From Larus michahellis (Eukaryota; Chordata; Aves; Charadriiformes; Laridae): a stretch of DNA of 64,000 nucleotides. Position numbers and translations under genes: made by a program. Positions 26,701-37,000 of this stretch are shown piece after piece. Location of the stretch: NCBI RefSeq assembly GCF_964199755.1, contig NC_133896.1, positions 97,340,200 to 97,404,199 of the forward strand. The letters run 5' to 3'. The notes beneath the pieces are model-generated. The model saw only the letters and a program-made list of their open reading frames with translations. It was not told the DNA's origin and ran no database searches. The number at the start of each line of letters is the position of its first letter. Position 1 is the stretch's first letter.

Positions 26701-27719
26701 ACCTGCATTTTCTCTCCAGACACACAAACACACACACTTTACCTATAAATTTTGCAGCTCCTTCTTTATATTCTTCCAGGACCTCATGAAGTTCTGCCCT
26801 GCATCCAGATACAGAAACACATTAACTAAGCAAACAACTGTCAAGAAAGATCAGTGGTTTCATAACTAAGGCTTCTGTTTCCATACTTATGTGTTGTGTG
26901 AACTTGGATTGGTTTACACACTGACAGCTGCCATCTAGCTATCAGGGTGCAAAGCAGGGACAGACGGAACTAAGCACCAGAGACAAACAGCTCAAGAATC
27001 ACAGCTTACAAACTGGGGCACTCTTAATTCTGTGGCAAAAAGGCAGAGCTTTTTCCTGCCCTGACCAGTGACCACTGACTTGCTGGAGAGCATGAAGTGA
27101 CACTGTAACTTTCTGGGTAACGTTACTAACGTGTATCACCCAACAACTACAAAAGCTAAGGAGGGGAGAGCTTCTAACAAGCTTTATGACGTTAGCCTTT
27201 CCTTTCAGTTGCCACTTACCTAACTAGTTTTGAGATCTGGCTGTGTCTAAAGCTGGTTATTCTGCTGGGAAGATGCCTGTGAAGCAGCTAAGAGGGGTTT
27301 GACCAAAACACGCTCAAAAACTGGGCAGCCCTCTAGGTCCTTTACCTCCACCTGCTTCCTACCAAGTCACTACACCTCCCTTCGACGGGGAAGCAACGAA
27401 GGGGCAATGGAACTTCAATATTTTGCCTTGCACCCAGGGAAGTGAGCAGCCCCCCACGACGCCAGCACCCAGGAAGCCTCGCTGCGCCCCCCTCGCAGAC
27501 ACCCCCCGGCCGCGGTACTCACATGGTGGGCAGGGTGAGCTGGGCCACGGCGGGGACGCCGCTGACCTCCTGCAGGGTGTCGCGGGTGAGGTGGGGGGCC
27601 GAGCCGGTCCGCGTGTAGAGGAGGCAGCCCGGCAGCGCCAGGGCGGCGGCCCCGCTCCTGCCCAGGCCCGCCAGCGTGCCCAGCCGCCCGCCGCCCGCTC
27701 CACACAGCTTCAACTTCAT
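14506..27719 (-). CDS. QTRT2: Queuine tRNA-ribosyltransferase accessory subunit 2, complete, 8 coding exons
   Basis: Non-catalytic partner of QTRT1 in the enzyme that exchanges guanine-34 for queuine in tRNAs with GUN anticodons; the family is reported at the mitochondrial outer membrane. Coding exons, in order: 27523-27719, 26743-26798, 24471-24547, 21384-21593, 20232-20431, 17476-17627, 15766-15883, 14506-14767. All introns are GT-AG, phases agree, and the join gives 423 aa against about 415 in human. Recognised blocks: [15 protein letters not shown] (exon 1), [14 protein letters not shown] (3), [11 protein letters not shown] and KKSVDRSL (4), [20 protein letters not shown] (5), [20 protein letters not shown] (6), CTCYCC and [19 protein letters not shown] (8). 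The zinc site is intact: Cys349, Cys351, Cys354, His380. It shares a promoter with CCDC191. Confidence 0.97.
15766..15883 (-). CDS. QTRT2: QTRT2 exon 7 (variable linker)
   Basis: Encodes [20 protein letters not shown] through [12 protein letters not shown]. This is the least conserved part of the family (acidic and polar linker), recognised by position, phase and the final EIFLKDK (human EINLKEK). Acceptor AAAACAG, donor GTACAT. Confidence 0.88.
17476..17627 (-). CDS. QTRT2: QTRT2 exon 6
   Basis: Encodes [40 protein letters not shown] and DPEAA. Acceptor TTACAG, donor GTAAGC. Confidence 0.96.
20232..20431 (-). CDS. QTRT2: QTRT2 exon 5
   Basis: Encodes [20 protein letters not shown], the highly conserved [20 protein letters not shown] and [11 protein letters not shown]. 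Acceptor GGGCCAG, donor GTAAGT. Confidence 0.96.
21384..21593 (-). CDS. QTRT2: QTRT2 exon 4
   Basis: Seventy whole codons, from [18 protein letters not shown] to LQLLEKSP, including [13 protein letters not shown] and [12 protein letters not shown]. Acceptor TTGACAG, donor GTAAGG. Confidence 0.96.
22073..22092 (+). repeat. Short AT-alternating repeat
   Basis: About 20 bases of TA/AT dinucleotides with one G interruption, in QTRT2 intron 3. Confidence 0.8.
23102..23303 (+). mobile_element. CR1 LINE, short 3' end
   Basis: About 200 bases of CR1 3' end, antisense to QTRT2, in intron 3. It contains GGCTTTGAGCAGCCTGGTCT, CCTGCCCATGGCAGGGGGTT and a tail of ATTCTATGGTACTATGATTC. Its 3' part closely resembles the copy at 28268-28754. 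Confidence 0.93.
24471..24547 (-). CDS. QTRT2: QTRT2 exon 3
   Basis: Encodes [18 protein letters not shown] through NTNK. Acceptor TTTCCAG, donor GTACAG; ends in phase 0. Confidence 0.95.
25284..25302 (+). repeat. Poly(C)/poly(A) run
   Basis: About eleven C followed by eight A, in QTRT2 intron 2. Confidence 0.85.
26743..26798 (-). CDS. QTRT2: QTRT2 exon 2
   Basis: A 56-base exon encoding [18 protein letters not shown], matching the family stretch EHHEVLTEYKEGVGKFIG. Acceptor GCAG, donor GTAAAG. Confidence 0.93.
27523..27719 (-). CDS. QTRT2: QTRT2 exon 1 with start codon
   Basis: The ATG at 27717-27719 has A at -3 and begins MKLKLC, matching the family start MKLSL. An in-frame ATG 28 codons upstream (27801-27803) is the alternative. 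The donor GTGAGT begins at 27522; the exon ends two bases into a Met codon. Confidence 0.92.
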
Positions 27720-27735
27720 CGTCGGCCTCGGAGCA

Positions 27736-27745
27736 CCGTTAACGG
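27736..27745. promoter_or_regulatory. Palindromic MYB-type site
   Basis: CCGTTAACGG is two AACGG cores (the MYB consensus is YAACKG) back to back on opposite strands. It lies between the QTRT2 and CCDC191 start codons. Confidence 0.45.
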
Positions 27746-27862
27746 CGCGGGTGAGAGCCCCGCCGCTTCCCGTACCCGCTCCAATCACCTCCCGCGGCGT
27801 CATCAGCCTGCGCCGGCGGCGGAGACATTTCCCTTTCCGTCCCCCGCCTGAGGGGAGGTGGC

Positions 27863-27876
27863 GTTGCCATGGCGAA
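27863..27876 (+). promoter_or_regulatory. RFX X-box-like site over the CCDC191 start codon
   Basis: GTTGCCATGGCGAA matches the RFX palindrome GTTGCCATGGCAAC at 12 of 14 bases, and one of the two differences is within the usual R at that position. The ATG inside it is the proposed CCDC191 start. Confidence 0.5.
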
Positions 27877-28012
27877 GCCGCCGCTCCCGGCGCGGTGCGC
27901 CGCGGGCCCCGCGGAGAGGGACGGGCGCCCGCCCGGCGTGCCGGCGGCCTTCCCCCGGCACAGGCCCCGGCTGTACCGCTGGCGGCGCCTCACCGCCGGG
28001 GCCGGGCCGAAG
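27869..28012 (+). CDS. CCDC191: CCDC191 exon 1 (proposed start)
   Basis: ATG in a good context (GCCATGG); 48 codons, Arg/Pro-rich, ending [14 protein letters not shown] before donor GTAACT. It is chosen because it lies in the CpG island, has a donor in phase with exon 2, and LYRW-basic resembles the vertebrate N-terminus as I recall it. The join to the candidate exon at 28896 does not fit its phase. Confidence 0.6.
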
Positions 28013-31000
28013 GTAACTGGGGACGGCGGGGGCGGCGCGGAGAGCGCTAGGGGGCGCCCTGCAGGGCGGCTGTCCAATCAGTGCGCGCCCTCTGCGGGTG
28101 AGGGGCCGCGCGCCGCGCCTCCAACGGCTCTAACGGCTCTAACGGCTCCAGCGGCGGTGGGGAGGGTGGTGCGTGGGCTGCCCACACGCGAGGCGGCCCC
28201 GTGGGGTCCCGGCCGCTTTTAAGAGCAGGGGTCAGGTTCGGACAAGAGGTTTCCCAGGCTTGTGGGAGGGCTGCAGCGACGGCTGCTTGAGCTGTTGGAG
28301 CGGGTCCAGAGTAGGCCACGAAGCTGATGAGAGGGCTGGAGCACCTCTCCCATGAGGACAGGCTGAGAGAGCTGGGGGTGTTCAGCCTGGAGAAGAGGAG
28401 GCTCCGGGGAGACCTTATAGCGGCCTTCCAGTACCTGAAGGGGGCCTACAGGAGAGATTGGGAGGGACTCTTTATCAGGGAGTGTAGTGATAGGATGAGG
28501 GGTAACAGTTTTAAACTGAAAGAAGGTACATCTAAATTAGATGTTAGGAAGAAATTCTTTACTGTGAGGGTGGTGAGACAGTGGAGCAGCTTGCCCAGAG
28601 AAGCTGTGGATGCCCCATTCCTGAGGTATCCAAGGCCAGGCTGGATGGGGCTTTGAGCAGCCTGGTCTAGTGGGAGGTGTCCCTGCCCATGGCAGGGGGG
28701 TTGGAACTACATGATCTTTAAGGTCCCTTCCGACCCAAACCATTCTATGATTTGCCAGTGGATGGGAAGCCTGCACTGTACTCTGAGGGAATGGCGTGGA
28801 ACTTGACAGCGTTTAACTCCAGTTTAGGAAAAAAAAAAAAAGAGAGACAGGTGGTTCAAAATTTTTTATTTTTTTTAAACTTATTCCCCACCAAGGTTTG
28901 ACTCCAATAACTTGGAACACTGGATCAGGGTGAAGTAATTTGCACAGTAACTCTCGCAGGAGTGAAGTACCCTAGTTTTATGGGTAAAACTTAGGGGTCA
29001 CAGACAAAACATGCTGCTGAGCAGTACTGCAGGTTGTACGTATGGGCAATAGAAGAGATTTACCTCAAAGTACTTTCTGCATCTACAACCACCTAAGATC
29101 AAGGGAAATGAGTTCTAGGGTAAATTTCCTTTTGTATTACTTCCTTGGGTATCCCCTTGCTCCCACTTCCAGCCTGCTGCTTAGGGCAGGTAGGAGTGTG
29201 CATCTGCTGCCTCATGCAGCTTCCTAGACCTCTCTGCAAAGGGAAGAAGTCCTGCAGAAATGTGGACTGTCTGGGGTACAGGCGGTATATGTGAAAATAC
29301 AGTGACACATCATGACTGTTTACACCTCAGAGAGATGAATATGGGACAAAATCACTCAGACTCTTTACATGGTGGCCAACCTGGTTATGAAAAAATGATG
29401 AAACCAACTTTGGTTGGTATCACGTTGGTGGTTGCTGGGGACTAACTTGGCAAGTTCAGCCCCCAGAGGCTGCGTGTTTGCATTCTCCCAACATGTTCTC
29501 CAGTCACTGTGATTGGCACTAATTGCTAAATGAGTGCTTGTTACTTAATCATTTCTGAGTCCAATTTCTCTAGTCAATCAAGAGCAGTTGCAGAAATGTG
29601 TTTCAAAGGAAATCTATTTCTTATAGCAGCCATACTGTCTTGTGTTACATTCCCACTGATGTTTGCTCTCTCTGGAGGAGAAACACAGATATAGGAAGTT
29701 TAAAAATGAATATCCAGCAATCCTTAGAAATGTTTTCCTGTCTTTAATTTAAAGAGAGTGGAGCAAGCCCCTGGGTATGCTGTCTCTGAAGCTTTTTCTC
29801 TTCAAAAGTCAAGATATCCACAGGGGCCTTATGGTTCTGTGACATGTTTGGAAACCGTGGAACAACTGCAAGATCATGATGAGGCATATGAGGAAGGTGA
29901 GCTGAAATACTGCTTGCTACAAGCTGCCTAAAATTAATTCTTCTTGATGCAATATTGTGTTTCTGGTCTGAACAGGCTCTTACAAAGCTTGAGACCAAAA
30001 GAAACAGTTTATTGTAAAATGCCTTTAACCTAACGAAGAAAGGCATAAGAAGAATAAATTGCTGGAGTTCGAGGTAAATCTTAATTAGCCATACCTAAGA
30101 GAAGGATAAACTCTCTGTCTCCTGGAGATTTCAGGTCAAGATGAGGATGAATTCTGCCATTGAACACACATTGTATGGTCAAATACAAGTTGGCAGGCTA
30201 CAGGAAACCAGATGAAATTCCTTGCCACGTTTTGGATAGCAGGCCAGATGTGAAAATGGAGTTACTCTGTGTAACTTTCACATCTACGAATAATTGTGTG
30301 GTTTTGCTTTGGTTCCCATGAAAAATTTTCTTCACTAATTAGCTAACTAAATATTCCCTTTGTAACGCCTGCAGCCACAAGTGCTTTCTGAAATTTGAAA
30401 ATAAAACCGCAGTGCATTTAAAAAAACAAAAGAGATGGAAGGTATCTCCCATCAGTGCTAGAAGTACATCTGCAGCATAAAAAGCTGATAGGAGACAGGA
30501 TTTTAAAAACTGAGTTAACCAGTCTTTTAAGACTCAAAAGTGAGTCTTACAGAATGGAATGAAGACGTTCTCAGGAACGTCCACTTCAATACAGGAAGTC
30601 AGCTTTTTCACGTGTAATCGTCAAGGGTTCAACTAATAGCACAGAATACACCTATCTGCTTACAGTGCACTATCTGAATGCATTATACACCATAGTGGCT
30701 CAAAAGGGGCTGTCTCTGCAATTGGTGGAAAAGTCGCTTGCTTTCCTCATGCTTTTTTTTTTGTTTGTCCTTCTCTGCTAGGATTTTCCTTTTTATAGCT
30801 ACCAACCCCTCAGGATTGTTCCTAGCTCAACTGAAAGCCTTTTATCTGGAATCCATTATTAGAATATTCAATGGTATTAAATACACTTAGTCCACTTTGC
30901 AAAGAAAGGTATCAATAAGAGAAGTACTAGAACACTTTTACTCCAGTTATGAGGAGCTCACATTTTCCACACAAAAAAGTAACCATTCCCCAAGTCATAA

Positions 31001-34000
31001 GCTGTTTTTCCTCTCTTTCTGTTATCAGATGTATCACCTTGTTCCTGAGCTGGCCTGAGAGATTATAAAGGAGAACAAAAGTGATTTGAAGGACAATAAA
31101 TATTAGATTTATGTCTTCTTCAAACCCACCCCCCCTTCCTTTTAAGGTTTTTAAAAAGCTTTATTGCCTCAGAAATACCAGGACTCAATGGGAGCATCTC
31201 CATTTTGTGTTAGAACTAGAGATTTGGAGCAGCTGCTTCCTCCTGTCTAGCGGCTGTGTGCCTGTGCAGGGAGTAACTTGCACTGCAGTGGCTGCAGAGA
31301 TCCCCGCTCTTTGCCCATCCTCACCACACGGATGGCTCAGCTTCTCATGGGGCTGCTTCTGATGTCTTGCAGTTTACAGCCCTGTGTTCTGCTTCAGGAA
31401 CAGCTTGGCCAACCGTGCAGCGAGGCCAGGTGGTTTACTGAGGCAGCAGCCACGTTAGCTGTCCTTGCTTTTGAGTAGAAACTCTGAAAAAGGAATTTTT
31501 GTGTTTTTCCACAGAAGAGTGGAGATGCAAATGAAGTCCACAGAAGGACTTTATATCCAGTGGTTCATTAAGCATTTGAGCTCACTGAGGAGTACCAAAT
31601 CCATCATGGTCCATTCCTGTAGTTGCAGTCTTAATTCCAAGTACAGGTAGTCCTTGGTGAAGTTTGCTACCTGACAAATTTGTAGTCTAGACTCACCAGT
31701 TGTTCTTGGAGCTGTGGTACTTGCAAAGGTTAACCCGTACACATGAAGCAAACATTTGTCCAAACAGTGGTTCTTGTATTTAACATATGACAACCTTGGT
31801 TGTACCTGTGGAAAATATCAAAGTGTCTGCAAGTGCAGACATAAAACATATGAAAGCTATCTGAGTTATGAATTACCTCATGTGAATTCCATCTCCTTGG
31901 TAAATGCTATAATAATCATATGAGTGATCTAAATGTCCACAGAATCTTGTGGGAAAAATAAGGTGGAGAAGAATTCATTTGTGACGTATGTGACAGGGAA
32001 GAAGCTTGCTGCCTTCTCTTCCTGTTCTTTTATAGATCAAGAAGATGAGAATAGGGCTATTAGCCTTATTCCATTTTCTGTTGCAGCTCAGCTTTCAGTC
32101 ATTTTAGACAGCTTTCCCAGCATGTGATAAAACTATCCCAGAGACGGAGTCTTGCTAGTTTACACTTACCCATATATTTTTTTAAGCAAGTGAAGTCATC
32201 AGTCTGTTTCCTCATGATAGCCCAAGAGCTGCTCAGTAACTGGATGAAGTCCAAACTGCAAGTGGAGCTCATGAGCAATGGAGAAGAGAAAGCTGACTCT
32301 GTCCTCCTGGAAAAGCCTTCTGCAGCCCCTCTGAAGTATGAGCGGTTTGATGGTGAGAGCACAAAAAAGCAGTTCCTGGCTTCCTTTCTGAGGATGTGCT
32401 GGGGAAGGGAGCCAGGCCTCATAGGTTGTCAAACCGAGAGGTGAAAGCTCTTTTGAGGCCAGGATAGTGGGCTCAGTAGAAACAAGATTAGAGGTGATGA
32501 TTTTTCTCCCCCAGCTCTTACAGCAGCTTGCTGTAGTGCTGCACAAATGCACCTCATAAACATTTAGTGTTTCCCTTTGTAAAAGAGAAATTTTATTTCT
32601 TTTCTGTATGGGTATTTGTGAGGCCTGTCAAATTTATACAGCCATTTGAGATGCTCAGAGGCAAGGCAGTAAAAAATGGATGAAATGTTACTGCTCTAGC
32701 ACGTTCAATGGGAGACTGATTAAGACTCTTCGGGGATAAATGGAGTGCAGTCAGTGTGTCAGCTTTCATCAGAAATGCATTCACAGTCTGGGAAAGTGAT
32801 CCCTTTAATTACATTAGGCTTTGTGATCTGAGACAGAGGGGTTTATTCATTTCAGACTAGCCTAAGGTAATCTGAATTCCTCATTTCAGATTTGTGCAGC
32901 TATCTGGAACATGAATTGGAAAGTTCTTCTGTCCAAGAATACCTGCAGCATCTTTTGCAGAGTAAAGCTGTGAACTGTGGGATAGCGGAAGACCTTAGAC
33001 TTGAAGACATCAAGGAAAAACAAAAACTTGCAGATCCACGAATAATCATGGAGCTCAGACACAAGCAGGTAAGCAGGCAAGGCAATACAGTTAAAAGGAA
33101 TGAGATGGAGGATTATAGGATTACAGTAAATGCTCAGTGATACTTCCCTAGTGTTCTCTCACAACCTGCAATAATCTCTGATTTGGAGGCAAATACCCAA
33201 GGTTACTCTTCCACAGTTTAGCTGAAACGTTACTGTGTTTCCACGTACATGTTAGCCATTCACAGTAGCTTGAACAGTCAGCTTTCACTACATCTGTTCA
33301 GCTTTTTGCCCTTTCTGAACAGTCACAGGAAAAGCTGCCACCGCAGTCAGTTTTGAGTTTGCTCCCATCAAGTAGTACTGATTTAACCTTGTTCTCTTGA
33401 ATGGAGTTTTTTGCTGGTCTGAGAGCAGAACCAGCCCAGCCAGTGCCAGCTACGGATAGGGTTGCTTACTTCATGTGAAAGGTGGATTATGATCCACCTT
33501 GTTAGTGTACAATGAACCTCAAATTCTTCAGCCTTTGGCGTCTGCTTTGGCTTTTGCTGATTTCCTCCTTCCCAGGTGAAAGAAAACCGAATGAGGCGTC
33601 AGAAGGCATTAGAGCTTCAGAGACAAGAAAAGTCCCTGAAGAAATCAGTTCTGTCTGAGGCCAAGCTCCAAGCACAGGAGGAGGAAAGAAGGAAGGCCCT
33701 GAAGGCCAAGAAGGAGGAGGAGGAGATCCAGAGGGAAATGGTGAAGCTGCGAAAGGAAATGGCTGAGAAGAGGCACACCATGGCAGAAGCATGGAGAACG
33801 TAAGAGGGAGAGGGGGGCATGGCAAGAACCATCTGAAGAACACTTCTCTCATCAGCTCCTTTTGATAAATGTAAGAGGAGTGGTGGTCCCAAAGGAAACA
33901 TCTGCTATTCCTCTGTCTCCGAACTCTCCCTAACCCTTTTACCTTGCTACCAACGTCAATGGCTGACTTTATCATTAGTGGGAAGATGGGCTAAAGATAC

Positions 34001-37000
34001 TGTTAGCCTCCCCTCAGCCATTACCAGTGTGTACACTGAATCACAAAGTAGGAGTGTGTTTGCACCACTGTGGATTCTCTCTATCAGCTCTGTGGACATA
34101 TCCAGCCTTGTTAGCATCTAATGAAGCATGAAAGCCAGTACACACACACCAAAAAAAAAAAAATAGTCTGTGTTGAAAGTCTATCACTTACAATACTTCC
34201 TCTGCTATGAGAAAGAGAATGGCCTTCTTGGCTGAGAATTCTGCAGAGACATAATTTTTGCTTCTGCTGAGCTTGGATTGTCACAGAGATGTGACTTGTA
34301 GGGATGCCATTTATTTACCTAGGCAGCACTGAGATCCTAAGTCTTCTCATGCAAGTGCTTTACTGAGGTCTTACTATTTTCTTATGACTGCTATATTTTG
34401 GAAATGCTGTTTAAACTCAGACCCCAAACCATGACAGAGGCTGTTTTCGAAGAAGGCTGAGTCAAATAATCAGCAACTTTCTAAGCTGTAGACGTGATTC
34501 TCTTAGAATTGTCCAAAAAGAGAGTGAAATCTGTGCTACAGTGCTTTCCTCATTGCATTAGATCTGTATGTTTGCTCACTTTCCAGGGAGGGAAACAGAC
34601 AAGAAAAAAATCAAAAGCTGTCAGTGCAGGAGGTATCTATTACTGTGTCACCACCCTTGGTCTTGAAGAAAGAAGAGGAAGAGGAGGAGAAACAGAGAAA
34701 GGCTCAGGAGCTGATGCACAGAATTCACACCAATAAGCAGAGAGTAAGCATCGCTCTTCTTTATCTGAGACTCTGAGCACACTGCCTTCAGCTACTATTT
34801 GCAAAACTGAAGTAAAAAGTCCTGGTTATCAGAATTTTTCACTTCCAAGCCCTCCTCCTGATACCAGGACAGTAGAAGAGCAGGGCAAAAAGTATCTTGT
34901 AAGACTAGGAGCAAAAAATCTCGAGCCTCCATCCTCAGAGTGTCTGTGCCTCAGGTGTACTCAGTGGGAGATTTCACTTAGAATTGTGGAAAACATGTGG
35001 TTCAGGACAGTTGCAAACATAAAGGCTTCTGCAATTGACAAGTAGGCAGATGTACAGAGGAGGCACCACCTTCCCTTGTGGAAGGAATTAAAAACGGGGA
35101 AGTGGCACAAAAGGACCTGAGAAGCTTTTATTGTGTGTATGGGAAGACATTTAAAAGATTGCCTTGCACACTCTGGTGCAGGAGCAGGGAGAGGAGAGAG
35201 GATAGAAATGCTGAGGCCTGTGTCTCCAAGGAAGTATGCCAGCACATCCACAATAATGGATTCCTCAAGGATCCACTCCCACTGGGTGCAGTAGGATAGT
35301 CTGTGATACTGCAACAGCTCTTTTGAGGCAAACGTGCAAACTTTAATAACTCCTAGTAGGAACTTGTTTCTTTTACCATCATTATGGCCAGCTCTGGGTT
35401 AAACACCTAGTTGTATCAAATACTTGCAATTAAAGAGTAATCGTTTTGTACTAAGTAATTTTATATGGGCAATCTTAGCAAAGGGAATAAATTTCCTTGA
35501 GTGCAGGTATGAATGCCATCCATCACATAATGTTTTTAATTAATAGAGCAGTCATCATTGTTAATGTCTACTTATCTACATCTAGAATTATTTTTTTTTA
35601 ATAGAAGAATCCCCAGCATTTATGGTGATTCTCCTGATGGCTCACTTATCTGCCCATCTGCTGGATTTGAGCAGTGCACAGCCTCTCTCCAGCACAATCT
35701 AAGCACCGAAGATAAGCCTGAATGAAACCACAGTACAATTTAGGGCTGGCATAATGTGAGAAGCCATGACTTAGCTGAGCTAAGCAATAGTGACACTTTG
35801 ATTATTTTCCTAAAGCAGAAAGAAATAGCTAATGCATTGACATTTTGTCCTTTTCTAAGTCTCCATTTGGAGACTTCAGTGAGTGAGAGGAATGCAATTA
35901 AAACAAGGCATTATGACAAAAGGGGAATGGCTGAGTCCTGTGAGTTGACCCACTTGGAGGATCAGAATGAACACTGTCTGCAGTGACAGGGCTAGAATTA
36001 TGGGGTAGATTAGATAGCAAATTGCTGTTCTGTACAATGTAAATCACTCCCAGAGGCAGCGAGTCTAATTACACAATAGGGGAAAGGTTTGGCTTCCTGC
36101 TAGAACAAGGGTGAGCTTAGGTTGTGTCATAAATTCGCACTAGAAAGTGTCTTGATTTTTGTCTAAGTTTAAAAAAATAAAAGTGGTCCATGGAGATATT
36201 TGTGAACTGTTCTCCATAGAAGTGTTCTTACCTGTAGCATCTTAGACATTTTCTAAATTTTGAAACGTCTTTCCTGTCTCTAGAAATTCTATGTTCCTCA
36301 TGCATTTTATTCCTTTACACTTGGTGAACTAAGCATGTTTCGCTCAAAAGCATAGACCCCTGTGATGTTATCTTTCTGCTTTTTGTAGAAGACTTGGCGT
36401 GCTCTGCATTATTTTTTTTTACCTTCAGGGTAGTTACTGAAAGTGGGGATTCTGAAGAATCTCAAAAAGGAAAGTCAGATAAGGGGAAAGGTGGAGAGGA
36501 TCAGCATTTGTGTGACAGGCTGTATCTTGCTCATTGGTTTTCCGGAACTCTCCCATGCAGTGCATGCAACAACATTTTTCTGCTTGGCTGAAAGTCATTC
36601 TGGAGCACAGAATTAAAATGGGAAAAGCCAGAGCCCTTGCTGACTGGAAATGCCAACTGAAGGCCCTACGAGCCTGGAGAAACTATGCCTGGGCCCAGAG
36701 AGTAAAGCAGGAGACACAGCAATTGGAAGTTCATCTCCAAGATCAAAACAGGTAGTGACCTTACACTGTGGAATTTGTCCTACTGCAGCAGTACTTTGGC
36801 AGTGCAGTGATCGGGGACTGTAAAAGGGGCTTGCCAGTTACCCAGCAGGAGGAAAGTAGTAGCTTTTTGAGAAAATTGCTACATTGCCTGCAGTCTGCCG
36901 GAGGCATTGTGGCACACATGAAAAGGAGGACAGAGATAAACAAGAGCTTTAGCATTTTCCAACAAGCCTGCATCTCACTCTTTCTGTAGGTATCTTCCCT

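Larger units (their letters stand above)
14768..27522 (-). other. QTRT2: QTRT2 introns
   Basis: Seven introns between the exons listed. Apart from one CR1 tail, simple repeats and a 9-bp-arm hairpin at 17208-17228 (CAAATGTTT/AAACATTTG), I see no gene, RNA or other element in them. An A/C-rich low-complexity patch lies at 17155-17195. Confidence 0.6.
27480..28250. promoter_or_regulatory. CpG-island bidirectional promoter of QTRT2 and CCDC191
   Basis: Strongly G+C- and CpG-rich. The two start codons point away from each other and lie 149 bases apart (27719 and 27869). It contains CCAAT at 27781-27785 and 28074-28078, a CGTCA half-CRE at 27798-27802, the palindrome CCGTTAACGG at 27736-27745, and an RFX-like X-box at 27863-27876. 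No TATA box is seen. Exact start sites are not visible. Confidence 0.8.

Noticed and set aside
33502-33975. Minus-strand open frame of 157 codons rich in Pro, Ser and Phe
   Set aside because: Antisense of the Glu/Lys-rich coiled-coil exon 5 of CCDC191; the composition follows from that.
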